This document shows, piece after piece, positions 1-10,369 of a stretch of 64,000 nucleotides of DNA. Below the pieces are notes generated by a model. It did not search any database. It saw only the letters and a program-made list of their open reading frames with translations, and was not told the origin of the DNA. Within the stretch, counting starts at the first letter, position 1. Every line of letters starts with the position of its first letter. The position numbers were made by a program, and so were the translations under genes. This DNA is from Butyrivibrio sp. INlla16 (lineage in GTDB: Bacteria; Bacillota; Clostridia; Lachnospirales; Lachnospiraceae): NCBI RefSeq assembly GCF_900104155.1, contig NZ_FMYB01000008.1, positions 62,001-126,000 of the forward strand. Reading direction: 5' to 3'.

Positions 1-3000
1 GAAAATGATAAGGAGAGTAAGGAGCGCTGGGTTGGCCTTATAGCGGGACGCGGCTTTTCGATGGTTGCGGCAATCTTTGGAATACTGCGCTCAGGTGCAG
101 GATATGTGCCGATATCTCCCGAATATCCAAACGAGCGCATTAGCTTTATGCTAAAGGATTCGGGAGCTGATCTTGTGCTGGTATGCGATGCGGATTCGGA
201 CATTTGCGATGACATAGAAGAGAATTTGAATAAGCTGCCTGTCATCAGGTTATCGGAAAAAGAGTTTGGTAACGGAACTGAAGAGAAGGCTGATGAAAAC
301 TGCAGGCTTCCAAGGGTCATGCCGAACCGGAATGCTTACATGATATATACATCAGGATCAACCGGGGAGCCAAAGGGCGTTGTTGTAGAGCATGCACAGC
401 TGTCGTCACTTCTTGATGCATATAAGAATATTTATGAACTTGACTGCAACGACACTGTTCTTCAGTTCGCAAATTTTGTATTTGATCAGTCAGTGTGGGA
501 CATTTTTCATATACTGACAGTGGGCGGATGTCTTTGTACCATCCCTGAGAATATTGTCAGGGATCCGGAAAGACTCTCTGAATACTGTGAGAACAAGGGC
601 GTTACTGCCGCATCTCTCACTCCGGGATTTTTACGCCTGATGGATCCTGAGAGACTTACGAAACTGCGGCTCCTTGATGTCGGAGGTGAGGCACCGGATA
701 AATCGCTTCTTACGGCATGGAGCAAGAACAGGACGGTATTTAATACCTATGGCCCCACTGAGACAACAGTAAATGCAACGAGCTTTAAGTTTGCGGACAA
801 GGGCAGAATACTGTTTGAAGCTCGTGGTGATAAGGAAAATGTTCCAATCGGAAGGGCTATCCCGGGAACAAGGACGTATGTCCTTAGAGGTGACAGTATT
901 TGCGGAATCGGTGTGCAGGGTGAGCTGTGTATCTCCGGAAGGCAGGTGACCAGAGGATATCACAACAGACCGGAACTCACTAAAGAGAAGTATGTAAATA
1001 ATCCCTTTGGTGAGGGCAGAATGTACAGGACCGGTGACCTTGTAAGGGTGCTTAAGGATGGCAATATCGAGTTTATAAGCCGCATTGACGACCAGGTCAA
1101 GATAAGGGGCTACAGAATTGAGACAGGCGAAATAGAAGCAGCTATGCGTTCGCTCCCCGAAGTTAATGACGCTGTAGTTATAATTCGTAATAATGAAAAA
1201 GGCGAGAGACAGCTACTTGGATATTGCATTTTACAGAACGCAGAAAATTCGGATGAGGAAATCCGAAATATAAGAAAACAGCTTGAAAAACGCCTTCCGG
1301 TTTATATGATTCCTCCTGTGATCATTCCCGTTAAGGAGTTTAAGCTCACCATAAACGGCAAGATTGACAGAAGAAGGCTCCCGGATCCCCAAGATTATCG
1401 GGAAGAATTTAAAAATGTAAGTAATCGCGTCCTTCCGGCAACGCATGAAGAACGGGACCTCCTTGAGACTTTTGAGGAAGTTCTGGCTATAAAGAATATG
1501 GGTGTCACCGATGAATTTCTTTCATACGGTGGTGATTCCATAAAAGCAATAATGATTGTATCGCTTCTTCGTAAGAAGGGTTACAACGTTGATGCGGCAG
1601 ATATTTTAAGAAGCCAGACGGTGCGCGGACTTAGTGCGCATATTAAGAAGGAAGAGGAGAAGAGGTACAAGGAATTTGAAAAGGTTATCCCTACTCCTGT
1701 AATGCGCATGTTCAATATGGCAAAGATGAGCAATCCGTCGTACTACGATCAGGCAGCAGCTTTCACTATCAAAGAAAGTGCTGATGCTGCGTCGCTTGAA
1801 CAGGCTCTTAATGCTCTTGTCCGGTATCACGGTATGCTCAGGATGGTACTGGAAAAGGACGGCACAATAAGGATTCGTGAAAAGGAAGAAGTTAGCAGGA
1901 TAGACCTTCCCGTATACAGTGATCTCGATGAACAGGAAAGAATAAAGGTAATGAATGACTTAAATGCTTCGATTGATCCTGAGAGCGGAAGGATTATGAA
2001 TGCTGCTCTTTTCAGAAAAAAGGCAGGTGACAGGTTATTCCTTACCTTCCATCACTATGTGATTGATGAGGTATCCTGGGAGATTATAACTCAGGATCTT
2101 AATTCACTTTACGGTGCAAAAAGCGGAGATGTTCTGCCTCCTATGACAGTGTCATTTGGTGAATGGTCCAAGGAGCTGGCAATGTACAGCAAATCTCAGG
2201 GCTTCATCCCGGAGAAAAATTACTGGGGCAGGATACATGAAAGAATAAGTGAATACAGAGAGGTTTACAAAGAACTTCTTAGTAACTTCTTGAAAAATGA
2301 CGGATCACAGGCAAAGGGATCTGGCTATATAACTGCGTCTGTAGGGAAGGAAATATCGGATAAGCTGATAAGGATTTCGGGCAGCAAGTATAAGGCGAGC
2401 CCTGCTGTAATATTGCTGGCAGGATTAGTAAGGACAATCAATGGCTTATACGGCGACAGAACTGTTTTATTCCAGATGGAAAGTCACGGCAGAGGGAAGC
2501 TGGGGAAGGATATCAGATGCGATAGAACAGTAGGATGGTTTACCGCTGTATATCCTATGCTCATTTCCGCTACTGAAGACACGGATGAGCAGATCGTTCA
2601 GGTCAAGGAAGAGCTGGCAGCTGTGCCCAATTATGGCCTGGGATACGGCCTTTTATTTGATGATCTGGTCGATATCGGCGGATTTGTTTTCAACTATCTT
2701 GGAAGCCTTCGCAGCAGCCACGGAGCTTTTATAGAATACTCCGATGAATATGCCGGCCGTGAATCGGATGCAGAGAATGTTGATCCGGGGACAATATCCG
2801 TTAATATCAGGGCGGCCTTCAGCGGTTTTGAAATTGAGTGCGTATATGACAACATCTATTCCGCTGACAAAATCGAAGAGCTTATAAATAAATACATATC
2901 ATTCATTGAATCTTCGATAGAAAGCATACCTGACGAGGGAAAAGTTATTTCGCCGTCTGATCTTTGCGTCTCGGACATCATGAGTATGCGCGACTGGAAC

Positions 3001-6000
3001 AGGCTTACTATGTCAATATCTCCTGAAGATATTGCAGCAATAGGTACTCCGACACCTCTTCAAAAGGGCATGCTGTACCGCCTTGCTGCTGAGCCCGGGA
3101 CAGGCGCATATATGCTACAGGATAAGCTCCTTCTTAAGGGTGAATGGAATAAGGACGCTTTTTGTGCGGCTCTGAGTCTTGCAGCCGTTCGTTTTGATGC
3201 ACTAAGAATACGTTTTGCTATAAACGGTTACGAGAAGCTTTGGCAGATAATACTTAGTGAAGGCACAGCTTCTCCTGAATTCTGTGAGATGAGCGGACTT
3301 AGCATCGAGGATATTGCAGCAAACGATTTACGCAGAGGCTTTGATCCGGAAGAAGATGTGATGCTAAGAGTAACCTTCAATGCGGATTCTGCGGACAGGG
3401 ATTTAAAGGAACTTCTTATAACTTCCCATCACTGCATATTTGACGGATGGAGTTTCAGAATACTTATAGATACTGTTACGGATTATTATTTCAGATTATG
3501 CGGCGACGAGTCCTATGACGAGCTTAGGAATGAAGCGTTAAAAGGAGCTGCCGGGGGACTCGGGTTTGCGGAATATCTGCGTCTTACAGGCGACAGAGAC
3601 AGCGAAAGCGTTCTCACCAAGTGGGAGGAATATCTCAGCGGAATAAATGAGGGAGCGGGAATCGGAGAATCCGCCAAAAGCGAGGGCGGAGGCGAAGCTG
3701 CTTATGTGAAACTTTTCATACAAGGTGAAAAAGAAAAGAAGATAAGGGAATATGCGAAGAACAGAGCGATTACCTTAAGCACCTTTTTCGGAACGGTCTT
3801 CGGACTTCTTCTCGGTTTTGAAAATGATATGAAGGATATCGTATTTGGAGAGACGGTATCGGGAAGAAACATAAATGCCAAAGGTATCGAAGATGCTGTA
3901 GGCATGTTTATTAATACAATACCCACAAGGATTAAATGGGAGGCTGATACACCTGTTTCCCTCGTTATGAAGGGGCGACAGGAAGATTATCTTAGTATGC
4001 AGCCTTATGAAAATGCGCCTCTTGATAAGATAATGTCCAGAAAGAAGGCGGGCACCGGTCTTATAAAAACTCTTTATGTTTATGAAAATTATCCTGCTGA
4101 GGACAGCGATGACAGATACAGGATAAGTATGGAACATGAGGAGGTTGATTATCCCTTCTCTATAGGTATAGAGGAACAGGATGGTTTCAGCGTTGAAATT
4201 CAGTATGATGAAACAATATATGAACGCGCCTATATAGACAAGCTTCTTGGCCGATATGAGAATCTGATCCTTCAGATAATATCAAATGAGGATATAAAGA
4301 TATCAGACCTCGAAAGGGTGCCTCAGAGCGAGATAAGTTACATGCTTTCGGATATATCTGGAACCTGTAAGGAGTTTGGTTCTGAACCCTTTATCCACAT
4401 GTTATATGAGAATGTAAAGAAAAATCCGGATAAAGCCGCGGTAATAATGGAGGGCAATACTCTAAGTTATGGGCAGTTATGGAGAGGAGCCTGTACTCTT
4501 GCGTCAAAACTCGGCTTTGGAGAGGAACGTTTCGTGGCAGTTTATGCCGACAGGAATCCCGGAATGATAGTGGCGCTGATCGCCTCGTTTATTGCAGGTG
4601 CTGCGTATGTGCCGCTGGATCCCGAATATCCGGATGATCGTATAAGCTTTATTCTTTCCGACTGTGAACCTGTGGCTGTGCTTCGGAGTATAAACCCGGG
4701 AACACAGGATAGATCAGAGCTTTTTAATGAAGCAGATTTACGTATCATAGATGTCTGCACCGAGGAACTTATTAGTCAGGAAGATGCGGATTATAGCGTG
4801 CCCAGGCCGGAAAGCGATGTGGCGGGGACTCTTGCATATATGATTTATACTTCGGGAACAACGGGAATTCCCAAAGGTGTTGAGATAGATCATGAGGCCC
4901 TTACTGTTATGGTAAGGTCCAACAGGGAATTTTTCGGTGATACGACAGATGTAATACTACAGATGGCCAATTATGTATTTGATGCCTCTGTATATGAAAT
5001 ATTTGTGCCCCTTGCGTACGGAGGCACAGTGTGCATGATTTCGAAGGAAAAACTTGGAAGTTCTAAAGCTATTGCGAGGTATTGCAAGGAAAACAAAGTG
5101 ACTTGCATAGCGACAACAAATGCCTTTTTGCAGGCACTTAATCCGGATGACTTCGAAACCATCGATGCTGTCTGCGCAGGCGGAGATGCGGCAAACAATG
5201 ATATTTTCGCAAAATGGGTAACGCATGCAAGGCTTATGGTAAATGACTACGGCCCGACCGAAGCCTGTGTCAATGCGCTCTCCTATAAATATGAGGAGGG
5301 TCACCTGGGAGCTATACCAATAGGACGACCTTATGTAAATAAAAAGGTATATATCCTTCAGGGTGATAAGCTGTGCGGAACCTTGCAAAAGGGTGAGATA
5401 TGCATTGGTGGAATGGGTCTTGCAAGAGGTTATCATAACAGAGAGGAACTTAATTCCAAGGCTTTTGTAATAAATCCTTATACAAAGGAGCGCATTTATC
5501 GTACGGGTGATATTGGATATTTTGATGCGAAGGGTGACGTATATTGCCAGGGAAGATATGACGACCAGGTCAAGATTCGCGGATACCGCATTGAGACCGG
5601 AGAAATAGAAAGCCGCATAAGAGAGTTCGGATCTGTCAGGGAAGCCGCGGTTATTAGCAGAAGTGATAACGGAAGGGAAGCATATCTTGCCGCTTATATC
5701 ACCTGCGACGAGGCTGTGGATACGGATATGCTTAGGGCTTATCTTAAGAAAAAACTCCCGGCCTACATGGTGCCTGTAGCGATAGTAACACTTGATATCC
5801 TGCCAAGAAATGCCAGTGACAAACTTGATAATGACGCACTGCCTGTTCCCGAATTTACTGAGAATAAAGCAGAACCTGAGGGCTATCTTGAAGAGATGAT
5901 AGCTGCTCTGTATGAAAAAATACTGGGCATGGACAAGGTTGGAAGGGATGACTCCTTCTTCGAACTTGGCGGAAGTTCCCTTGATATGATGCGCCTTATC

Positions 6001-6954
6001 TCGGAACTTAACGGATACAACATAAGTATTTCAGATGTTGCCAAGGCGCCTACGCCAAGACTTTTCGGTGAACTCCTGCTTGAGAGATACAGAGGATGGG
6101 AGCGAAGGAAAGATGAGGTAGCTCTGCTTAAAGAAGGAAGCAAGGATAAGCCGGCACTGTTCTGTATTCCACCTTCGGGAGGAATGCCGTTATGTTATCT
6201 TCCGCTGATAAAAGAGCTTGACTACGATGGAAGAGTATACGGCCTTACGGATGATAAGTATGCACTATTTGCAGATATGACGCTTGAGGAGCTTATGGCA
6301 TACGAGCCGGAAAGTGCAGACATGTGGGGCAAAACTATAGAGCATTACTGCGAAAGCATGCAAGGTCTGTTTAAGGACGGAGACTTTATTATCGGATATT
6401 CGCAGGGTGGACCGGCTGCGTTTCTTGCAGCACAAAGGCTTGAAAGTGAAGGCTTTAAAGCAGACAGGATTATTATGCTGGAAGCTCCGGAGCCAGGTGA
6501 AACATACGATGAAGAAAGTAAGTATGAAAGAATGTCTGCGGCAGCTGCAATCTTTGCGGGAAGGACAGAGACAAAAATCGCAGATCCCGGCGAGGAGGAT
6601 AGCCTGTCTGAGAGAACATTTTTTGAAAAGTATCTTAAAGAAAACTTCGCAGATAACGCTAATGATGCTCTGCTTCACGCTATATTTGAAACCTACCTGG
6701 TTTATTCATCAAACGTGATGAACAGCGTCAATATTAGCGGGAAGGTTAAGGCAGAGATAGACAGTGTCGCCCTTTACGGGAAAGGTGATATGACCGAAGC
6801 GGAAGCTGCAAGAAGCGATAATGATTCATGGAGCGCATATTCACAGACAGAAGGAGAGGCCTATATTATCGGCGGACCTGATGACGATCATCTTGCATTT
6901 TTATCTAAATATAAAAAGCAGATATCGCAGATATTGAAAACACTTATGAGGTAG
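1..6954 (+). CDS. Nonribosomal peptide synthetase, last two modules (5' truncated): A-PCP-E-C-A-PCP-TE
   Basis: The frame is open from base 1, so the gene begins upstream; residues here count from base 1 (2317 visible). Visible order: adenylation domain (IYTSGSTG near 115, A8-type DDQVKIRGYRIETGE near 365), carrier domain with GGDSI (Ser about 513), epimerization domain (HHYVIDEVSW from 684, RTVGWF and FNYLG motifs), condensation domain (HHCIFDGWS from 1143), second adenylation domain (IYTSGTTG near 1615), carrier (LGGSSL, Ser about 1993) and thioesterase (GYSQG, Ser about 2134). GGDS-type carriers normally precede epimerization domains, so the penultimate residue should be D-configured, and the thioesterase should release or cyclise the product. 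By hand alignment to GrsA the specificity pockets read about DQWSDGTVN and DAYACGDVN; I assign no substrate. Stop is 21 bp before the ABC permease gene. Confidence 0.95.
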   Translation, partial: ENDKESKERWVGLIAGRGFSMVAAIFGILRSGAGYVPISPEYPNERISFMLKDSGADLVLVCDADSDICDDIEENLNKLPVIRLSEKEFGNGTEEKADENCRLPRVMPNRNAYMIYTSGSTGEPKGVVVEHAQLSSLLDAYKNIYELDCNDTVLQFANFVFDQSVWDIFHILTVGGCLCTIPENIVRDPERLSEYCENKGVTAASLTPGFLRLMDPERLTKLRLLDVGGEAPDKSLLTAWSKNRTVFNTYGPTETTVNATSFKFADKGRILFEARGDKENVPIGRAIPGTRTYVLRGDSICGIGVQGELCISGRQVTRGYHNRPELTKEKYVNNPFGEGRMYRTGDLVRVLKDGNIEFISRIDDQVKIRGYRIETGEIEAAMRSLPEVNDAVVIIRNNEKGERQLLGYCILQNAENSDEEIRNIRKQLEKRLPVYMIPPVIIPVKEFKLTINGKIDRRRLPDPQDYREEFKNVSNRVLPATHEERDLLETFEEVLAIKNMGVTDEFLSYGGDSIKAIMIVSLLRKKGYNVDAADILRSQTVRGLSAHIKKEEEKRYKEFEKVIPTPVMRMFNMAKMSNPSYYDQAAAFTIKESADAASLEQALNALVRYHGMLRMVLEKDGTIRIREKEEVSRIDLPVYSDLDEQERIKVMNDLNASIDPESGRIMNAALFRKKAGDRLFLTFHHYVIDEVSWEIITQDLNSLYGAKSGDVLPPMTVSFGEWSKELAMYSKSQGFIPEKNYWGRIHERISEYREVYKELLSNFLKNDGSQAKGSGYITASVGKEISDKLIRISGSKYKASPAVILLAGLVRTINGLYGDRTVLFQMESHGRGKLGKDIRCDRTVGWFTAVYPMLISATEDTDEQIVQVKEELAAVPNYGLGYGLLFDDLVDIGGFVFNYLGSLRSSHGAFIEYSDEYAGRESDAENVDPGTISVNIRAAFSGFEIECVYDNIYSADKIEELINKYISFIESSIESIPDEGKVISPSDLCVSDIMSMRDWNRLTMSISPEDIAAIGTPTPLQKGMLYRLAAEPGTGAYMLQDKLLLKGEWNKDAFCAALSLAAVRFDALRIRFAINGYEKLWQIILSEGTASPEFCEMSGLSIEDIAANDLRRGFDPEEDVMLRVTFNADSADRDLKELLITSHHCIFDGWSFRILIDTVTDYYFRLCGDESYDELRNEALKGAAGGLGFAEYLRLTGDRDSESVLTKWEEYLSGINEGAGIGESAKSEGGGEAAYVKLFIQGEKEKKIREYAKNRAITLSTFFGTVFGLLLGFENDMKDIVFGETVSGRNINAKGIEDAVGMFINTIPTRIKWEADTPVSLVMKGRQEDYLSMQPYENAPLDKIMSRKKAGTGLIKTLYVYENYPAEDSDDRYRISMEHEEVDYPFSIGIEEQDGFSVEIQYDETIYERAYIDKLLGRYENLILQIISNEDIKISDLERVPQSEISYMLSDISGTCKEFGSEPFIHMLYENVKKNPDKAAVIMEGNTLSYGQLWRGACTLASKLGFGEERFVAVYADRNPGMIVALIASFIAGAAYVPLDPEYPDDRISFILSDCEPVAVLRSINPGTQDRSELFNEADLRIIDVCTEELISQEDADYSVPRPESDVAGTLAYMIYTSGTTGIPKGVEIDHEALTVMVRSNREFFGDTTDVILQMANYVFDASVYEIFVPLAYGGTVCMISKEKLGSSKAIARYCKENKVTCIATTNAFLQALNPDDFETIDAVCAGGDAANNDIFAKWVTHARLMVNDYGPTEACVNALSYKYEEGHLGAIPIGRPYVNKKVYILQGDKLCGTLQKGEICIGGMGLARGYHNREELNSKAFVINPYTKERIYRTGDIGYFDAKGDVYCQGRYDDQVKIRGYRIETGEIESRIREFGSVREAAVISRSDNGREAYLAAYITCDEAVDTDMLRAYLKKKLPAYMVPVAIVTLDILPRNASDKLDNDALPVPEFTENKAEPEGYLEEMIAALYEKILGMDKVGRDDSFFELGGSSLDMMRLISELNGYNISISDVAKAPTPRLFGELLLERYRGWERRKDEVALLKEGSKDKPALFCIPPSGGMPLCYLPLIKELDYDGRVYGLTDDKYALFADMTLEELMAYEPESADMWGKTIEHYCESMQGLFKDGDFIIGYSQGGPAAFLAAQRLESEGFKADRIIMLEAPEPGETYDEESKYERMSAAAAIFAGRTETKIADPGEEDSLSERTFFEKYLKENFADNANDALLHAIFETYLVYSSNVMNSVNISGKVKAEIDSVALYGKGDMTEAEAARSDNDSWSAYSQTEGEAYIIGGPDDDHLAFLSKYKKQISQILKTLMR

Positions 6955-6975
6955 ATATAAAGGGGAGATAAGCAG

Positions 6976-7887
6976 GTGGAAAATTTAGTCAGTCCAAATG
7001 ACAGCGCTTATTCAAAGCGCGCTAATGCTGTTGCGACAATACTTTTCTTCATTTTGACGGTTTTGATTTTTTTACCAATATTGCTTGTGTTTATCGTATC
7101 GTTCTCAACTATGGACAGTATCACGGAAGTTGGGTACAGTTTTTTCCCGAAAGGGCTGTCACTCGATGCATACCGGTATCTTATGAATTCCGGGAGCTAT
7201 CTGGTAAGAGCCTTCTTTAACTCTGTCCTGATCACCGTCTCTGCAACGCTCCTGGGACTTTTTCTGATGTGTCCCATGGCGTATGTCATATCGAGAAAAG
7301 AATTTCGTTATCGCCAAATTCTTCTGGTATTTCTTATGATTCCGATGCTGTTTTCCGGAGGAATGGTTGCCAGCTATATGGTCAACACACAGGTGCTGCA
7401 TTTGAACAATACCTATTTTGCACTGATCCTCCCGGGATTATGTTCCACCTGGTACATTCTGATTCTGAGGAACTATTTTCAAAGCGCTATTCCGGATTCC
7501 CTTATTGAGTCGGCAGGTCTTGACGGATGTCGTCATCCGCAGATATTTCTTTTTATTGTTGTTCCGGTGGCAAAGCCTGTAATAATGACCGTAGCCGTCC
7601 TTCAGATGTTTTCATTCTGGAACAGCTGGTATCCGTCCCTTTTATACATTGACAGCAATCATACCGAGCTTTATCCGCTTCAGTATGTACTTGTAAATAT
7701 GGAGAGAAGTATAGATGCCATAACAAAGGATGCACAGTACTTATCGGGAATGCAGGCGAGCGTTGCTCCGGCTGCTACTATACGTATGGCGATGGTAGTA
7801 ATAGTTGTACTTCCTGTTATGATACTGTTTCCGTTTTTCCAGAAGTTTCTGACCACAGGAATGACTGTAGGTGCTGTGAAAGGATGA
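6976..7887 (+). CDS. Carbohydrate ABC transporter permease, LplC/YtcP type
   Basis: A 303-residue inner-membrane permease of the CUT1 (binding-protein-dependent transport) family. It shows an N-terminal membrane segment near residues 20-45, several further hydrophobic segments, and the cytoplasmic EAA loop (ESAGLDGC...VVPVAKP near 175-200) that contacts the ATPase. The start is GTG after a GGGGAGA ribosome site. It follows the NRPS by 21 bp and overlaps the start of the lipoprotein gene, so at least the transporter genes are one operon. LplC-type permeases usually import oligosaccharides; the substrate here is inferred only from the neighbouring uxuAB genes. Confidence 0.9.
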   Translation: MENLVSPNDSAYSKRANAVATILFFILTVLIFLPILLVFIVSFSTMDSITEVGYSFFPKGLSLDAYRYLMNSGSYLVRAFFNSVLITVSATLLGLFLMCPMAYVISRKEFRYRQILLVFLMIPMLFSGGMVASYMVNTQVLHLNNTYFALILPGLCSTWYILILRNYFQSAIPDSLIESAGLDGCRHPQIFLFIVVPVAKPVIMTVAVLQMFSFWNSWYPSLLYIDSNHTELYPLQYVLVNMERSIDAITKDAQYLSGMQASVAPAATIRMAMVVIVVLPVMILFPFFQKFLTTGMTVGAVKG

Positions 7888-7889
7888 TT

Positions 7890-9359
7890 ATGAAGAAAGC
7901 TTATCTGTATTTTTCCATAATTTTTCTCTTAATGCTGATCCTGACAGGCTGCAGTATAAGTTCAGCTAAGGGAGACGATGACATAATTACTCTCAGGTGG
8001 GTTACCTATGACAACGGAAGCATCCCGCTGGATGCCAAAGAGGTGATAACTGCGGCTAACAAAGTATCAGCTGAAAAAATCGGAGTGAAAGTGGATCTGG
8101 AATTCCAGCCCAGTGAAAAGATCAATCTGATGATGGCTTCAGGCGAGTACTATGACATGGTTTTTACCAGCTCATGGCTAAACAGCTTTGATAAAAATGC
8201 GGCTGCTGGATGCTACCTTGATATAACTGAGCTCGTGCAAAGAGAGACGCCTGCGCTCTATGATACCATCGGAAAATACTGGGATTGTGCAAAGCTGGAG
8301 GATAGGATATACGGCGTTCCCACTCTTAAGGATATGGGCGCTGAAGAAATGTTCAGATTAAATGCCGATTATTTTGAAGGGCAGAAGGGGATGACAATTC
8401 CGGAAGAGATGACCTTTGATGAACTGGAACCCTTCCTTGAAACTTATAAAAATGACTATCCTGATAAATATCCACTGGCCATGGATAAGAGTGGAGTTCC
8501 GGGGTATCTGAACTGCGTTGAGAGAATAGTGGATGGCATAATTGTGATCCCTTATGACTGCGATGATGAAGCGGTAAAGGCGATTCCTTTTTGGGAATGC
8601 GATGAACTTGTGAATAAGTACCGCACACTTCATAGGTGGTATTCCAAAGGATATATACATCCGGATGCAGCTACGATTCAGTCGACGGCAGCAGACATTT
8701 CCATCCCTGTAAGGGGCGGTGTTGCCTGGAGAGGATATAAGGGATATTCAAATCCGGATCAGTGGGGATTTAACGTGAAGACCTCAATCTATGAGGGACC
8801 GTATCTGTCCCGCTCAAGTGAGCAGGGGGCTTTGTTTGCCATATGTGCAGCCTGCCCGGAAGAAAAAGCGGTGGCATGCCTTAAGTATCTCGAGCTCCTT
8901 AATACGGATCAAAAGTTCAGAGATATTCTCGCTTACGGGATTGAGGGAACACATTTTGAATATCTGGATAATGGAACAATACTTAGACTTCCGGCAGGAA
9001 ATGACAGATACCATACGGGATTGTATCAGACGGGATCGGCAGTAAGTGCATCAGTTGAATCTGTAAGCAGGACTATTTTGGCGGATCCCGATCAGTGGAA
9101 GCTTGTATATGAGGGATATGTTGAGGACGGCATTTACAGCAGAGCCGGCGGCTTTGCCTACGATCCTGTAAATAATGAGGATATAATAACCGCTGTCAGA
9201 GCTGTCTACAGTGATTATTCCACTGAACTGTGCACGGGAACCAGCGACCCGGACAAGGTTATTCCAGAGATAAAAAAGCGAATGGAAGCAGCAGGAATAG
9301 ATGAACTTTTGGATGATATAAACAGTCAGCTTCAGGCTTGGGAATCTCAGGCAAAATGA
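7890..9359 (+). CDS. Extracellular solute-binding lipoprotein (family 1) of the Lpl-type importer
   Basis: A signal peptide with lipobox (LILTGCS, Cys near residue 21) is followed by a mature domain of about 465 residues typical of LplA-like oligosaccharide-binding proteins. It should be anchored outside the membrane and deliver substrate to the two flanking permeases. Two starts are possible, ATG at 7884 (inside the ATGA overlap with the permease stop) and ATG at 7890; AAAGGA at 7879-7884 is well spaced for 7890, which I use. Gene order permease, binding protein, permease is normal for this family. No ATPase lies in the locus, so a shared MsmX/MsiK-type ATPase encoded elsewhere is expected. 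Confidence 0.88.
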   Translation: MKKAYLYFSIIFLLMLILTGCSISSAKGDDDIITLRWVTYDNGSIPLDAKEVITAANKVSAEKIGVKVDLEFQPSEKINLMMASGEYYDMVFTSSWLNSFDKNAAAGCYLDITELVQRETPALYDTIGKYWDCAKLEDRIYGVPTLKDMGAEEMFRLNADYFEGQKGMTIPEEMTFDELEPFLETYKNDYPDKYPLAMDKSGVPGYLNCVERIVDGIIVIPYDCDDEAVKAIPFWECDELVNKYRTLHRWYSKGYIHPDAATIQSTAADISIPVRGGVAWRGYKGYSNPDQWGFNVKTSIYEGPYLSRSSEQGALFAICAACPEEKAVACLKYLELLNTDQKFRDILAYGIEGTHFEYLDNGTILRLPAGNDRYHTGLYQTGSAVSASVESVSRTILADPDQWKLVYEGYVEDGIYSRAGGFAYDPVNNEDIITAVRAVYSDYSTELCTGTSDPDKVIPEIKKRMEAAGIDELLDDINSQLQAWESQAK

Positions 9360-9400
9360 GACATAAGCCAATATTGAAAGCATTTTCGGAGGTTGTATAA

Positions 9401-10333
9401 ATGGTTAACAGGAAAAAAAGAAAGGATACAAAAGATCTCCTTCTTATGGCACTGCCGGCGATTATCTGGTTTTTATTATTTTCCTATCTTCCGTTGTTTG
9501 GTGTGGCCTTTGCCTTCAAACAGTTTACTCCGGTGCCGGGGCAGTCGCTGTTTAGAAATCTGTTTATTAACAGCCGATTTGTCGGGCTCAAGAACTTTTC
9601 ATTTTTGCTGAGATCCTCCGACATGCCAAAGATAATTTTTAACACACTGTCTTACAATATAATCTTTTTAATACTGGGAATTGCATTACCTGTAATTTTG
9701 GCGATATGCCTGACGGAATTACATAATAAGGTTTTTGTCGGCTATGTTCAGATGGTCACGGTGCTGCCGTACTTTTTATCCTTTGTAGTAGTGAGCTACT
9801 GCGTATACGGATTCCTTGCAACCGATGAGGGACAGCTGAATCACGTTCTCCGCCTTTTTGGATTGTCCTCGGTGCAGTGGTACCAGTCTCCGCAGTATTG
9901 GCGATTTATTTTGATAATTACAGAGCTCTGGAAATCAACCGGATATTCCATGATAATCTATCTTTGCTCGATTACAGCGATAGACCGTTCGCTTTATGAA
10001 AGTGCATCTCTCGACGGAGCGACCTTTATGGACAGGGCGAAATACATAACCCTGCCGTTGCTTCAGCCAACCATTGCAACGATCCTGATCCTTCGGACGG
10101 GAAGTCTCCTGGCATCGGATTTTGGCTTATTCTATCAGGTGCCGCTGGATTCTAATTCACTGCAACCTGTGACACAGACTCTGGATGTGTATGTTTATAA
10201 AGCTTTGATGAAACAGGCCAACTTCAGCTTCTCATCCGCTGCGGCCTTTCTACAGAGTGCAGTTGGCTGTATCCTCCTTATCCTGACCAACACCATAATT
10301 AAAAAGATAGACGAAGACAGTAGCCTCGGGTGA
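9401..10333 (+). CDS. Carbohydrate ABC transporter permease, LplB type
   Basis: A 310-residue permease and partner of the LplC-type subunit. A basic N terminus (MVNRKKRKD) precedes a first membrane segment near 14-35, an extracytoplasmic loop, and further segments; the EAA loop reads ESASLDGATFMDRAKYITLP near 200-220. A GGAGG ribosome site lies about 8 bp before the ATG. It is 41 bp downstream of the lipoprotein gene and closes the import operon, ending 36 bp before the stop of a convergent AraC gene. Confidence 0.9.
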   Translation: MVNRKKRKDTKDLLLMALPAIIWFLLFSYLPLFGVAFAFKQFTPVPGQSLFRNLFINSRFVGLKNFSFLLRSSDMPKIIFNTLSYNIIFLILGIALPVILAICLTELHNKVFVGYVQMVTVLPYFLSFVVVSYCVYGFLATDEGQLNHVLRLFGLSSVQWYQSPQYWRFILIITELWKSTGYSMIIYLCSITAIDRSLYESASLDGATFMDRAKYITLPLLQPTIATILILRTGSLLASDFGLFYQVPLDSNSLQPVTQTLDVYVYKALMKQANFSFSSAAAFLQSAVGCILLILTNTIIKKIDEDSSLG

Positions 10334-10369
10334 TGCCTTATATGAGACTTCGCCTCCAACGGCGCCTGC

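Noticed and set aside
4957..5436. 159-codon open frame on the minus strand
   Set aside because: Antisense to a well-conserved adenylation domain; no ribosome site or family motif.
6391..6720. 103-codon plus-strand open frame inside the NRPS thioesterase
   Set aside because: A +1 frame shadow; the thioesterase frame has the GYSQG motif and is continuous.
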